Notes: generated by a model not told the origin, from the sequence alone. 64,000 nucleotides of DNA from Carposina sasakii (GCA_014607495.2 CP053167.1:4030001-4094000); one strand, 5' to 3'. Counted from the stretch's first letter, positions 33,421-44,112 are shown. Program-made: numbers and translations.

Positions 33421-33660
33421 TTTATGTAGGTAATTTTTTTACATACACTTACATTTACACACCGCTGTGTTCCCTGCAGGATCATAAAGGAAATCCTAAA
33501 GCCACGTTTAGCATAACGATGTCAGAGATGTTAATTATTAGTGACCAGTTGCTAAAGTTTATCGTCTGAGAGAATACCCCAGTCAACTCTTACGACGTGC
33601 ACGGAAGGAGATGCAGCTGATGTACGAGTATGCTAGTGAAGACCCCGTATCAACACAGCA
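33421..33660 (-). repeat. R6 repeat
   Basis: Minus-strand R6 (gatgcagctgatgtacgagt, 'tcaactcttacgacgtgcac', 'tgcaggatcataaaggaaat'), nearly complete at 33465-33655. Confidence 0.8.
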
Positions 33661-33847
33661 TTTTTTTTATCCCGGCAAAATAAGTTATTCTTATAGATTG
33701 TTATAATACAACCAACACGGAAGTCCGAAGTAGCCATGTAGTTTCAACTAAAAATTCTATGTTTTCCCCCTAGCCTAACAACCAGTGGCTCTATTATGTC
33801 ATCAGGGCCACAATTATCATGTTTTCCATACCCAGCCGCCATTATCC

Positions 33848-33895
33848 TCGCCGGAAGTGGAAGTGACGTCACATGCGCGCGCGCCGGCGCGTGAA
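33848..33895 (+). promoter_or_regulatory. CpG-rich promoter-like patch with ETS and CRE sites
   Basis: In AT-rich surroundings this spot reads gccggaagtggaagtgacgt followed by cacatgcgcgcgcgccggcg. It joins a perfect ETS core (CCGGAAGT), a perfect palindromic CRE (TGACGTCA) and dense CpG. That combination is typical of housekeeping promoters. Direction is uncertain; an ATG frame starts at 33873 on the plus strand. It does not match any repeat elsewhere in the window. Confidence 0.4.
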
Positions 33896-34235
33896 GCCCT
33901 GTCGTTATCAATTTGCTAACGGTTTTAGGGTTTCGTTTGTAATGAGGATTTTGTGTAATTTAAAATGTTTTAATGAAACAAAGTTACACCTTGGAAAGAA
34001 AAGAAATTGGCTTTTTCATTATCTTTTCAACTATCTTCTAAAATGGGTAACCACTTATATACGACGTTTAAATAATAAAGTTTCTATAATGCCCATAATT
34101 TTTATACAAATATATTGTAACCACTATGAAAAAAACTTTTTATTCCACCAAAAAGTATTTATTTCATTCCATGAAATATTCAAAAAATTACCGTTTATCC
34201 CGAGATGTTTAATAAATATGCTAGGTATTATATAG
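33873..34235 (+). CDS. Unidentified 120-codon ATG frame beside the CpG patch
   Basis: ATG at 33873 inside the CpG patch, stop at 34233-34235. The first residues (M-R-A-R-R-R-V-K-P-C-R-Y) are basic because they come from the CpG run. The rest is rich in Phe, Ile, Leu, Lys and Asn, as AT-rich non-coding DNA gives. No domain, signal peptide or family is recognised. It could be a short real exon end plus read-through (several GT sites follow within 60 bp) or entirely chance. Confidence 0.15.
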   Translation: MRARRRVKPCRYQFANGFRVSFVMRILCNLKCFNETKLHLGKKRNWLFHYLFNYLLKWVTTYIRRLNNKVSIMPIIFIQIYCNHYEKNFLFHQKVFISFHEIFKKLPFIPRCLINMLGII

Positions 34236-34504
34236 AACTAGAAAGGCAAAATACAAGGTCTAGAATATCAAGTAGGTACCAACATAGTATTCTTCTAGTA
34301 CCCAGGACTACCTACTATGTTAGCATACATAGTATACTATTAGGTATCATGTTGTAACAGTATAGTTTTGACCTAGCAGTTAGGCAGCATAATGTTTACC
34401 TTGGAAACACGGAGATAGAACTTAAATCGAAGCGGAGTAGTCATCAGAGACATCAATATTGAGTTTAGGAGTTTGTAAATCATAGAGTTAATAATTTCGT
34501 CTTC

Positions 34505-34672
34505 CTGTGCCGGTGTCTACTTCACTAGAATACATTAGCTGCATCTCCTTCCGTGCACGTCGTAAGAGACTACTAAGGAACTCAGGGGGTTCTCTGACTT
34601 TGCCGAACGTGGCCGACGACTGAAGGACCTCCTTCATAGTCTTGCAGTTCTGACTACCCCTATTTTGAGAAT
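34505..34672 (+). repeat. R6 repeat
   Basis: Full 5' part and shortened middle (ttcactagaatacattagct, 'cttccgtgcacgtcgtaaga', 'cttgcagttctgactacccc'). Confidence 0.85.
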
Positions 34673-34688
34673 AGTATGCATATGTATG

Positions 34689-35012
34689 CCAATGGACAAA
34701 GTCCGAAATGAGATTATCCGGCAGAAGGACAAAGTGACAGACATAGTCCCGAAATGTAGCAGACTGAAGTGGCAGTGGGCTGGTCACATCTGTCGTAGAA
34801 CCGATGGACGGTGGAGTAAGCGGGTTCTCGAATGGAGACCGCGCCTCGGCAAACGTAGCGTTGGACGTCCTCCGGTCAGATGGACCGATGACTTAAAGGG
34901 GACAACTGGTAGTGACTGGATGACAAAAACGGGAGATCGAGCCATGTGGCGTACCTACTCTGGGGGAGGCCTACGTCCAACAGTGGACTGCAATAGGCTG
35001 ACGACGATATAT
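34689..35012 (+). pseudogene. RTE-type LINE, C-terminal ORF end and tail, open frame
   Basis: An open frame (34665-35018) encodes the RTE C-terminus. It runs M-D-K-V-R-N-E-I, L-K-W-Q-W-A-G-H-I, R-T-D-G-R-W-S-K-R-V-L-E-W-R-P-R, G-K-R-S-V-G-R-P-P and W-T-D-D-L, ending around D-R-A-M-W-R-T. The tail ggaggcctacgtccaacagt and tgcaataggctgacgacgat follow. Close to the 57208 copy. Only the last ~110 codons remain, without RT or endonuclease, so it is a dead 5'-truncated insertion. It is the least damaged RTE piece here. Confidence 0.9.
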
Positions 35013-35096
35013 AAATGAAGAAGTAAGTTTGTCTGTTACCTCTTCACGCTTCATTTACTCAACGAATCTTCTTAAAATTTTGTAATCCCAACAATA

Positions 35097-35514
35097 CAGG
35101 ATGTTTTTTGAAGGTTGACACCTTCCCGAATACTGCGAAATCTCCTCATCATCACGATCATTTTTTTCCAAGGAAGCATACCTGAGAAGTGTTTAGTTCT
35201 CAAGATATTATGGTCCAAAGTTAAGTAAATAGACTGCGTTTTTCTGCATAAATGCACATAGACGCGCGTAGCAAGATTTTTTATCCTGGGAAAATGTTTT
35301 TATCCCGGATAATTTCAACATTTTGTTTTTTCTGTAGTCCACGCGGACGGAGTCGCGGGCGTCCACTAGTAATTAATATCTGTCTATAAAATACTAACGT
35401 AAATACTGAACATTATAAATTTCACCAATCAATCAAATCGTTGCCCAGCATTTTTTTAGCATAAACTTACTTTATTTGATGTATAGAGTACGCACCCTTC
35501 GTTAAAACATCCTG
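35097..35514 (-). mobile_element. M1 MITE with Helitron end fragment inside
   Basis: M1 in minus orientation (caggatgttttttgaaggtt ... aaacatcctg), TA-flanked. At about 35278-35369 the M1 sequence is replaced by the 3' end of a Helitron (atcccggataatttcaacat to cgggcgtccaCTAG before T). Confidence 0.85.
35278..35369 (+). mobile_element. Helitron 3' end inside M1
   Basis: Ends CTAG-T at 35366-35370; lacks the 5' half. Some M1 sequence at the junction is lost, so insertion was accompanied or followed by deletion. Confidence 0.8.
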
Positions 35515-36686
35515 TATATATGTTAGGAGTACCGCTACATTCTATAATCCACGAGGAAGAAGTCACGGGCAACAGTTCTAGCAAGTATTTTAATAAGCCT
35601 AAGCTTAACATCTTATTAATACTGATAGTCTACTAATAAGGTCTGTAGCTAGGAAGTTTGTATGTTACCTATTAAACATGGATTTTATACCAAAATTATT
35701 AGCAAACCTGATGCCACCGTGAAGAAAAACTAGTACCTTCAAAGTATGTAAATACTGCTTTAATATTAACGTACATGTTTACGTAATTATAAGTGTTAAC
35801 ATATAATACTTGTTGCTACTACTAAACAGGAGAATAAAAGTGCTATGAAAATAAACCACTATCCACAAAATTTATTTTTCCAATATTATATGGCGAAATT
35901 TCATAAAAACTCAAGAATGTTGTAAAATTTTATTTTAAATTGTGTCTATGCTCTAAAGTGTAAAAACAGTTTGTCTGCGGGATCAAGGGTCCCTTATATT
36001 TAAAGGTATTTTAAAGTAAAAGTTATTTTATTTAATAACCTCTTGAATCTTTTTTTTTTCTTATTATGTCTTATTAATAAAAAACCGTCAATTATTTTTT
36101 TAAATTCTTCATTACTTTTCCATACAAAACATCACCGTAGGTACACTACGTTGGAGTAAAGTTATGACGTCTATATTCCACGTCTATTTAAATTAAAAGT
36201 AGCTTCTGTACATTAATAGCCGGGACATTGTTTTACTCTAATAAGGGTTGATTTTTCCAAAAATCAGATAGCCTATTTTAAGGATTAAAGACATCATCAT
36301 CCTTCAGATAAATCGACCTAAAGTGGAGATATTAAAAATCTAATAACATATGTATGCAATTTAATTTTAACTGAACATGATCAACTGAATATTGAATAAA
36401 TTGACACCAATGGCGATCCACTTCGCACATGTTCGCAACTAACTTAAAACAATTTAATTTACGAGATACAACTGGTCTGTTAACCCCAATTGTAAATTCT
36501 AGCCATGATGCTAATAATAATATATAATCATGTGACGGCCGTACATGGCATATGGTCATAGCTTGTGCTTATAGACCATTAGACGCTATGCAATTATTAT
36601 TGGGTAAAAAAACTATTTCAAAAAATAAAAATTCTTTCAGTTCAACACGGCAGAATACGTGTCTTAGCGAGATGATATATTATTAT
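35515..36686. other. Unassigned AT-rich stretch
   Basis: Around 36250-36300 a decayed M7-like piece (gatttttccaaaaatcagat) is possible. A decayed Helitron-type end (ccacgaggaagaagtcacgg) is at 35549-35580. Nothing else assigned. Confidence 0.4.
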
Positions 36687-36874
36687 TCCGAATATATAAA
36701 AATGAATTGCTGTTCGTTAGTCTCGCTAAAACTCGGGAACGACTGGACCGATTCGGCTAATTTTAGTCTTGAAATGTTTGTGGAAGTCCAGAGAAGGTTG
36801 AAATGGTAATAAAATAAGGAAAAATTGCGAGGTAAATACAAATGAACCGAAGCGAAGCGAGGGCGGGCCACTTG
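36687..36874 (+). mobile_element. Helitron-like element, second type
   Basis: Starts TCCGAATATATAAAAATGAA, contains 'cgttagtctcgctaaaactc', 'ctggaccgattcggctaatt' and 'tggaagtccagagaaggttg', and ends gaagcgagggcgggcca...CTTG-T. This is a widespread lepidopteran short element. TC start and CTTG-T end suggest Helitron. It has no ORF of its own. Confidence 0.65.
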
Positions 36875-37586
36875 TTCCGAATAATCGTTAATTGGCCTTC
36901 AAGAAACATACATATTATTTTGTCAGAGATACACCACTTGCACTAAGATTTATAATATGAGTTTCACACCAAAGATGTAAAGAAGCAAAATTTTTTCCCC
37001 TTTACTCTTTTCTTCTTTAGTCAGGCGGCAGGCCTCGCAAGAAGCATAACATCAAAACACGTCATGTTGACTATCATGTTTATCTTGATATAGTTTCGCT
37101 CTAATTTTACGAAGTGTCAAAATATACCAAGGTAAAAATTAAAATAGTCTAGATTAGAGCAGCAAAGGCATGTGCGCCTTTGCTATGCATCCAAAGTGTT
37201 ATAAGCCCAAGGGACGAAGTTATTTTACTCATTCAATTTACAATGTTGTCAATGGTCCATACTGTACATGTATAGGTATATACATATAATAGTTAGTTTG
37301 ACACCTCTTAAACTTTTACGACTAAGCATTCCGTAGATACTTAAGTAATGTGTTAGATTTTTTTTACTACTCTGTCTAAAACATTTTTTTGTAAAGGGTA
37401 TAACAAAAGGGGTATTTAAAGGAAATAGTACGAAAAAAACACCGTAAAATTATTCTTAATATAAATTAAACTAATTGTATGTACTAGAAAAAAAACAGAT
37501 ATAAAAAAAAAATCTTTACAACACCCAAGTGACACAAGTGAACAAACATAAACGCATTTAAAAGGTGACAAACGGAATGACAAACA
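36875..37586. other. Unassigned stretch
   Basis: Around 37395-37430 'gggtataacaaaaggggtat' is a decayed M2 end. The rest is AT-rich. Confidence 0.4.
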
Positions 37587-37889
37587 GCACCGGTATGATG
37601 AATTTGGTGAGAGCGAGATGTCTCATTTTTAAACGTCAAATCCACAGAGCTAAGTAATAACTAGACAAGGCAAGTGTTTCTACTTGGTGTGTAAAAAGGG
37701 ATTGCAAACCACTTCTATCAGCCCTAATTCCTTCAGTCCTGGCTCGAGAACGAGTGTCTATTCTAATACTTAAGTCTATTTATTACATGCAAAGTACATC
37801 CATTTAGTTTATCTAGTTATTAATAGCTCTGTGAATTTGACGTTTAAAAGTGAGACATCTCGCTCTCACCAAATTCATCATACCGGTGC
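37587..37889. mobile_element. MITE with ~75-bp near-identical inverted ends
   Basis: gcaccggtatgatgaatttg at the left and its exact complement at the right, continuing through 'gtgagagcgagatgtctca' and 'aaacgtcaaat'. The two arms differ at very few positions, so it looks young. The ~155-bp centre is unrelated. No sister copy in this window. Confidence 0.85.
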
Positions 37890-38262
37890 AGGTGCTACTC
37901 TTGGAAGTTGATACACAGACAGAAGTGATATATATACCGTTCAACCATGTTGCAGGTAAAGTGTTGAACTGCGACATAAACTTGAGCGTCTAGTTGGCAA
38001 GATAGTACATTAGTTATGTCACTTATGTGTAACAACACGTTCCCAACAAACAAGAAAAGTTTTCATCCTAATTTCCTGACTGACTGAAACTTAGTCCAAG
38101 CCAAAATATATGAAAATAAGCGAACGCCCACGAATTCATCCGCATAAACTATTTGAACTCTCGTTTTATTCCATAAGAATTTTTTTTTCTTAAGTACTAA
38201 AAGTGTGGGGGATCTTTCCAATACCCAAACTTTAATAAATTGATAATAGCAGGAAATATTCT
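37890..38262. other. Unassigned stretch
   Basis: 38105-38170 is a decayed Helitron end with one 127-bp-type piece (cgaacgcccacgaattcatc). Otherwise nothing recognised. Confidence 0.4.
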
Positions 38263-38383
38263 AATCTTTATTGCACTTACACAAAAAGAAATATGGCAAA
38301 CAACATAAAAGAAGAGATGCATGTACAATGGCAAGCTTGTCTCTACCAGAGATCTCTTCTAGCAAGCCAAGCAAGTAAAGTAA
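38263..38383 (-). mobile_element. Jockey/CR1-like LINE 3' UTR end
   Basis: Same 3' end as 32745-32850 (tctttattgcacttacacaa on plus; 'gaagagatgcatgtacaatg'). Only ~120 bp were inserted, a typical extreme 5' truncation. Confidence 0.85.
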
Positions 38384-38814
38384 AAATATAAATATTTATA
38401 TTAACATAAGCAGACAATACACTTAAAGACAATCTCTTCGCTCTACCATTAACAAATTCACACCGCGCTCTGTCGATTTGTAACGCATTCGAATCGAGAT
38501 AATATCGAGTATCGAGTTCTTGTGATCGATTCCTCAGGTACGTGACAATCGATTGTTGGATTCTCTCGCACCTATTTGTGAGATTTTACTGGAGAATGTA
38601 ATTAATATTGATGTAAGTATAGCTAAATAGATTATGTAGAATTCAACTCTTGGAGAGGACGTCATAATACTCCTAATTCAGAAATTAAAATTGTTATAAA
38701 TACCTATAAGTAGGCAATAGAGAAAGTAATATTGTTAGAGGAATTTGTCTCTGTACAAAAATATACTAAAACTAAAAAAGTCATAATTTTAACAATAACT
38801 AAGAAAATCATTTA
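38384..38814. other. Unassigned stretch
   Basis: AT-rich apart from 38460-38580, which contains several cgat steps. No gene seen. Confidence 0.45.
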
Positions 38815-38895
38815 CATCTAGCCTCGCTATGCTAAACGTGGGTGTTAGTTCTCCTTTATGATCCTGCAGTTTTAATCTCTCCACCTATATTTAAG
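38815..38895 (+). repeat. R6 repeat, 3' fragment
   Basis: gcctcgctatgctaaacgtg and 'atgatcctgcagtttt'. Confidence 0.75.
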
Positions 38896-38998
38896 AAAGT
38901 AAAACTCTTTCCATTCTATGCTTTTACAAAACACTGATAAACTTTAACTGTACGCGTACACACGAAACGAGTAGTTGACAGTTACAGGGCCACTAGAG

Positions 38999-39127
38999 TG
39001 CGTTTCATCTAATAGTTCCCCTGAACGATGGCGCTAGTTGGTTAGTGTATGACTACATTTTCTGTGTCATAGCATACAAAAAAATTTAGTTCCGAAATCA
39101 TTCGCGGGAGTTCTTCTATGAGACGGA
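38999..39127. mobile_element. Short MITE ('gcgtttcacc' family)
   Basis: tgcgtttcatctaatagttc to ttcttctatgagacgga; colinear with 28551-28680. Confidence 0.75.
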
Positions 39128-39234
39128 TCATACAAATATTTTAAGTGCTACTCAGCTGACGTTTTAGAGTAAAGTGAACAAATTGTCAGCATTTGTCATT
39201 GAGAGGCTATGTGACACGGATGTAGATTCTTGTA

Positions 39235-39487
39235 CAGGGTGTAACAGAAGGGTGTGTGTTAAGAGAAATGCTGTGAACCAACTATTAGGAAACGTATTCC
39301 CAATTTTTTTTACTCAAATCACATATTTATTTGTGCGGATAGTATAGAAATACTAAACAACTCAGGAATGCTTAAAAAATATTGAAAAATAAACTAGTGA
39401 TATCGAGTTTCATATTGTGTGTATTGGTTCTTTATAGTAGACTATTTGTAATAGAATTTCGCTCAACACACCTTTTTATACACCCTG
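39235..39487. mobile_element. M2 palindromic MITE
   Basis: cagggtgtaacagaagggtg to tatacaccctg, TA on both sides; the centre is more diverged than in other copies. Confidence 0.85.
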
Positions 39488-39844
39488 TATACCATGAAAT
39501 CCACATGATTAAGAAGACATCTAATGGAAAGTAGCTGCTAAATGTACATAAGATTGATATATTAAAACACGGCACCATGGTTTTCCAAAAACTTTACAAA
39601 ATATGAACGCAAGCGCAGAGAATTTATTTCGCCTTCATCTAACAAATTATGCAATCCAAAGTAACATCCAGTCCAAGCACTATGAGGTTCAAGGCGAATG
39701 ACAAACAGACAGGTCTGTTTTATGTATGCATTCTCAGAAAGTCTGCCAGCAGACACGTATTAATCCTGAAACTAAGTTATAAGTACTCGTACAAGTACGA
39801 GTCTTGTGCGTTATGCTAGGTAATTATTACCTATATGTAATATA

Positions 39845-40219
39845 CAAGATATTTTTTCGTTGCCACCCTTAACGAAGGGTACGTACTCTATACACCAAAT
39901 AAAGTAAATTTATGCTAAAAAAAATCCTGGGAATCGATGTAAATAAAAAATAAAAAATTACTTGATCGGGCGATATTTATAGTGTCCAGTGTTTATGCTA
40001 GTTTTTTCATAGACAGATATTAATTATTTCTCGTGAAAAAATCTTCCTACATGCGTCAATGTACATTTATGCAATAAAACGCAGTCTATTTACTCAACTT
40101 TGGACCCTTATATTTTGGAAACCAGACACTTCCCAGGTATGCTTCCATGGAGAAAAATGATGGTGATGATGAGGAGATTCCGTAGTTTTCGGGAACGTTG
40201 ACGACCAAAAATCATCCTG
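39845..40219 (+). mobile_element. M1 MITE, full length
   Basis: TA-flanked; the left end has decayed to caagata and the right is catcctg. 'ccacccttaacgaagggtac', 'tagtgtccagtgtttatgct' and 'ttcgggaacgttgacgacca' are all present. Confidence 0.9.
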
Positions 40220-41154
40220 TATATAATATTATACCATTAAATAAATCTTCTTAATTTTCTAAATTGCTGCATAGCTCACTTTTCTCTCAACGAGGGTTGG
40301 TATCAGGCCATAAATGATGTAAATTTTTTTTCTTTGCTTTATTTTGAAAGCATAATTGTTTCGATCCTGTACTAAATGGGAAAAAATAATAATGACATAC
40401 TATGCTATCTGAACGAGTTTTATTAACCTAAAGCGAAACGTTTTTATTTATTTGTATCTACTACATTAAGCAATATGTAGGTACTATAATTATTATTTAT
40501 TGACCCTAACTAAGATTAAAACTAAGAAGGGAAAAATTAGTTTTTAAGAAAACAAAAGTAGCAAATGTTAAAAAGCCCAAAAGTGCCATAAATTGCTAGT
40601 ATAAAAACTAGTTCACATGTACATCGTAGTTCCACACGAACTTCAAAATTATAGTACGTGATGGTAGCCCGAATGAGTCACAGGTCAACGTTACCGCGAC
40701 CTGCGCGTACGCAGGTTTGTTTAAACTTTTAAAGCCTCTATATCCGTATTTCTTTCTAAATATTTTTATCTTTTTAATGTAAGTAAGACTGTGTGCATTG
40801 ATTTTTATACATTTTCATACATTAATTTTTAGAGTCTAACATAAAGGTCTTATGTAATTTATGGCATAGCAAGCCACATTGTTTTTGTTTTATTGTTTTT
40901 TTATTCTTTTTTCTGTATTTAAATTTATAAATACAATATGAATTCTCGGCAATGTAACCTATTGAAAATACAGTCCACAAATTGTATTATTATGAAATAT
41001 ATTATTTATTTAATTACCAGTTTCCTAAGTCGATACTAATAAATTATGGTTTTAATCTACAAGGTTTCTCCTAATACTAGTTGCTATTTTTTCAAAATTT
41101 AATTTCAAAGTTTTATCAGAATTAACTACGTACTAAAGACTACCCGAAAATGGT
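40220..41154. other. Unassigned stretch
   Basis: At 40674-40715 an AP-1-like tgagtca abuts caggtca, followed by 'ccgcgacctgcgcgtacgca', a small GC-rich island that matches no repeat here. The rest is AT-rich. Confidence 0.4.
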
Positions 41155-41262
41155 TCGATCAGGCCGGCCGTGAAAAAAAAAAACGCCAAATTCTTGTCGA
41201 GTTTCGAAAGAAATTATATTACACTGACCCCTTCAATAATAGAATAAGGGGAGGAAGATAGG
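41155..41262 (+). repeat. R10 repeat
   Basis: aggccggccgtgaaaaaaaa, 'acgccaaattcttgtcga', then ataagggg-type sequence; shared with 46120-46215 and, inverted, 59290-59400. Non-coding; class unknown. Confidence 0.55.
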
Positions 41263-41271
41263 AGTATATAC

Positions 41272-41530
41272 TCGTACATACATACATACATATAATGACA
41301 CCGTTATCCCTTACGGGGCCGATAGGACCACATGTTTTCACTTCTGACCAATTTTGAGGGTATAGTTGAGATGTTCGGTTAGTAGTGACAGGTGGTCAGC
41401 CCATCACCTACAAAACACCAAGACCCTCTTGTCCCTCTACTGACTTGTACAGTATGCTCGGGAAGAGAAGCAGCTGTAGTATTATACTTTTTTTTTTCAC
41501 ACATAGAAGAGCAACATAGAAGATATACGA
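41272..41530 (+). repeat. M3 repeat with a small internal deletion
   Basis: The tetranucleotide tract, then ataatgacaccgttatccct; the gtaggcagagcaccaagg block is missing after acgggg. The remainder continues to agcaacatagaagata. Confidence 0.85.
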
Positions 41531-41800
41531 GTATATCTTGATACAAAATAAAGATAATATAGTCAAAAATACCCGAAACTTGACCAAAATAAAATTATAT
41601 TTACACTATTACTATTTTCTTTTTCCCCCTTAAAGAAAATATATCATTAATCATACGGTTTCGGTCAAATTAACACTCGACTATTTTGTATTAAACAGAG
41701 CCCATTGAGATTGAACTCCCGATAGGTAACACGTAACTAACGAAGGCGATTCGTTATAATAAGGATAATAAACGTTTACATAGGTACATATAGCACATAA

Positions 41801-41952
41801 CAGGGTGTAACAAAAGGGGGTATGTTAAGCGTAAAGCTTAGGAATTCTCCATACTAACTAGAAAAATAAACATTTTATTTCGAGTCTTAAATTTTGGAAA
41901 TAGGTTCTGTATCATAGCTTTTCGCTTAACATGCCCCTTCTGTTACACCCTG
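41801..41952. mobile_element. M2 palindromic MITE, shortened
   Basis: cagggtgtaacaaaaggggg to gttacaccctg. The inner arms are partly deleted; TA follows the right end. Confidence 0.85.
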
Positions 41953-41957
41953 TAGAT

Positions 41958-42130
41958 ACGACTGTGTTCCCGAAATGGGGTAGCCAGAACTGCAGGAGCA
42001 TAAATAATATCCCATAGCCACGTTTAGAATGGGGACAGATGTTAATTTATCAGTGACAAGATGCTAGCTAAGTGAATACCCGAGTTCCTTAGTCGACTCT
42101 TGCGACGTGTACGGCTCCTTGCGTGCAGCT
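41958..42130 (-). repeat. R6 repeat
   Basis: Minus-strand copy: tgtgttcccgaaatggggta, 'actgcaggagcataaa', 'cagtgacaagatgctagcta', 'gttccttagtcgactcttgc'. Confidence 0.85.
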
Positions 42131-42228
42131 GATATATTCGTGGTGACTATGGCCAAAAACACCCCTTTGGCAGTAGCCTTGTAGCGTGGAGGCCTATGTC
42201 CATCAGTGGACTGCAATAGCCTGAGATA
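42131..42228 (+). mobile_element. RT-SINE 3' fragment
   Basis: gtggtgactatggccaaaaa, 'ggcagtagccttgtagcgtg', then the RTE tail (gaggcctatgtccatcagtg). Same family as 15407 and 48188. Confidence 0.8.
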
Positions 42229-42307
42229 GGATAAGTGTAGAAAGTACTTTTCGAAAATATCATACGACGATCTGCCCCCGCTAAACGTGGTAGTGAGATT
42301 TCGGGGA

Positions 42308-42513
42308 TACACCCGTGTGTGTTATGTATACGTGTGTGTTATGTATGTATGTATGTATACATGTGTGTTATGTATGTATGTATACGTGTGTGTTATCTAT
42401 GTATGTATACGTGTGTGTTATGTATGTATGTATACGTGTGTGTTATCTATGTATGTATACGTGTGTGTTATGTATGTATGTATACGTGTGTGTTATGTAT
42501 GTATGTATACGAC
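42308..42513. repeat. Minisatellite, 25-bp unit with 50-bp higher order
   Basis: acgtgtgtgtta recurs at 42384, 42409, 42434, 42459 and 42484 (period 25). Units alternate between 'ttatctatg' and 'ttatgtatg', giving a 50-bp dimer period over several repeats. Because 25 is not a multiple of 3 and the unit lacks stops, all three plus frames are open through it. That explains several V/C/Y-rich open frames. Confidence 0.92.
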
Positions 42514-42803
42514 AGATGTCTTCACCGCGGCTCCGCTTCTCTAGCCCACGGCGGTTATCACCCACGATTTCAACAAATCTCACCGACTCGTTCGACAATA
42601 TCTCCCTTCGTGATGAAAGGCGCCGAACTGCTTCAGGTGGTTTTAAATTACTCACGGAATTCTTCAGATACCTACTTGGGTTTCGACGTGGGGTTTTCAA
42701 ATTGTCTGATTGGATGTGTCTACTTATGTTTGACCTACATTTGCCATGTTTTTTTTTGTTGTTCGACTTTGTGCTGTCCTTTATTATTACCATTATATTC
42801 TAA
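42514..42803 (+). other. GC-richer open segment after the minisatellite
   Basis: Two plus frames stay open for ~95-100 codons beyond the array (stops at 42801-42803 and 42823-42825). One reads S-P-R-R-L-S-P-T-I-S-T-N-L-T-D-S-F-D-N-I-S-L-R-D-E-R-R. The first part (ttcaccgcggctccgcttct) is GC-richer than its surroundings. No family recognised, and double openness argues for composition rather than coding. It may be part of an unlisted repeat. Confidence 0.25.
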
Positions 42804-42944
42804 GATTGGACCCGTACTCGTATGACAGACAACTCTATAATCAAACTCTTCAGCCAAATTAATATTTTATTTTTATTTTATTCATTATTAATACCAGAAA
42901 TAATTACCTAAGCTTCATACATAACATTTTTTACAGTGTGTATA

Positions 42945-43327
42945 CAGGTTGTTTTTTCGTTGCCACCCTTAACGAAGGGTATGTACTCTATACATCAAAT
43001 AGAGTAAGTACGAGTATATGCCAAAAAAAAATGCTGGGAAATGATATTATTTTTTTTATTTTTTTATTCCTTGATCGGGCGAAATTTATAGTGTCCAGTG
43101 TTTATGCTAGTTTTTTCATAGACAGATATTGATTATTTCTCGTGAAAAAATCTTGCTACACGCGTCAATGTGCATTTATGCAGAAAAACGCAGTCTATTT
43201 ACTCAACTTTGGACCCTAATATTTTGGAAACCAGGCACTTTCCAGGTATGCTTCCATGGAGAAAAATGATCATGATAATGAGGAGATTCCGAAGTTTTCG
43301 GGAACCATGACGACCAAAAATCACCTG
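42945..43327 (+). mobile_element. M1 MITE, full length
   Basis: TA-flanked caggttg to tcacctg; carries a small extra 'acgagta' in the 5' block. Confidence 0.9.
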
Positions 43328-44015
43328 TATAAAAGGTTGAGTTGAATGCTAAGTATGAAAATTTGTCTAAACTCGTCTACGTTGAAACTCGAAATAGAAT
43401 GTATATTTTACATGACATCTAGATAACTTAGATAAGTTATCTTGTTAGCAAGTTATTTCATCAGCCTCTCCTAATAACCTCTACTGCGAGTTCTAGGCTT
43501 ATAATTAGATATTTTTCGATTTTTTGTTGCCTAAATTCGACCTCATTCCACTTGATAAACATTATCCTGTTAATTTTGTTGCAAAACAAAACATTTCCCA
43601 TATAAACATAAAAGTTCGAAAGTCATATCGAAACGAAAATCAAAAAGAAACACATTACTTTCACCTTCGCAAACAAAGCAGTTCATTGTGTACTCTACCA
43701 TACTCTCATATACACCATAACGTATGGTTTTCTATAATTCACTCTCACCGTAAAAGTGTACCTCAGATCGTTGATAAGTATACATTAAGGACAGTCGGGA
43801 ACGAAGACAAGTATCCTATAATTTCGGTTTCGTATGAAAGTCAAGCATGAAGGTGTAGCCAGATGGCTGTACCGGTCCCATAGACCATGAGTCAAAGCAT
43901 GGTAAACGTATGTATTGTAGGTGGAACGGTAAGACCTTTGATTATCATCAGAAGTTATTGCATTTTAATGATAATATTTCGTAAAGCCAATGCCCGGACT
44001 AAATATAGACACGGT
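43328..44015. other. Unassigned stretch
   Basis: A 108-codon frame at 43524-43850 starts at TTG with no upstream ATG and shows no recognisable domain; I do not call it a gene. Confidence 0.35.
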
Positions 44016-44112
44016 TATTTCCCCGAAATTTGGTAGCCAGAACTTGGATCATAAGGCAGATCCCATAGCGACGTTTATCATATCATAAGGAGGGACAGAT
44101 GCAAATAGTGAG
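44016..44112 (-). repeat. R6 repeat, diverged
   Basis: ttccccgaaatttggtagcc, 'cttggatcataaggcagatc', 'tagcgacgtttatcatatc'. Confidence 0.7.

Noticed and set aside
42287..42544. V/C/Y-rich open frames in three plus frames
   Set aside because: They are translations of the 25-bp minisatellite, whose unit lacks stops in all frames.
43524..43850. 108-codon plus frame
   Set aside because: It begins at TTG with no ATG, has no recognisable domain and no splice-site context.
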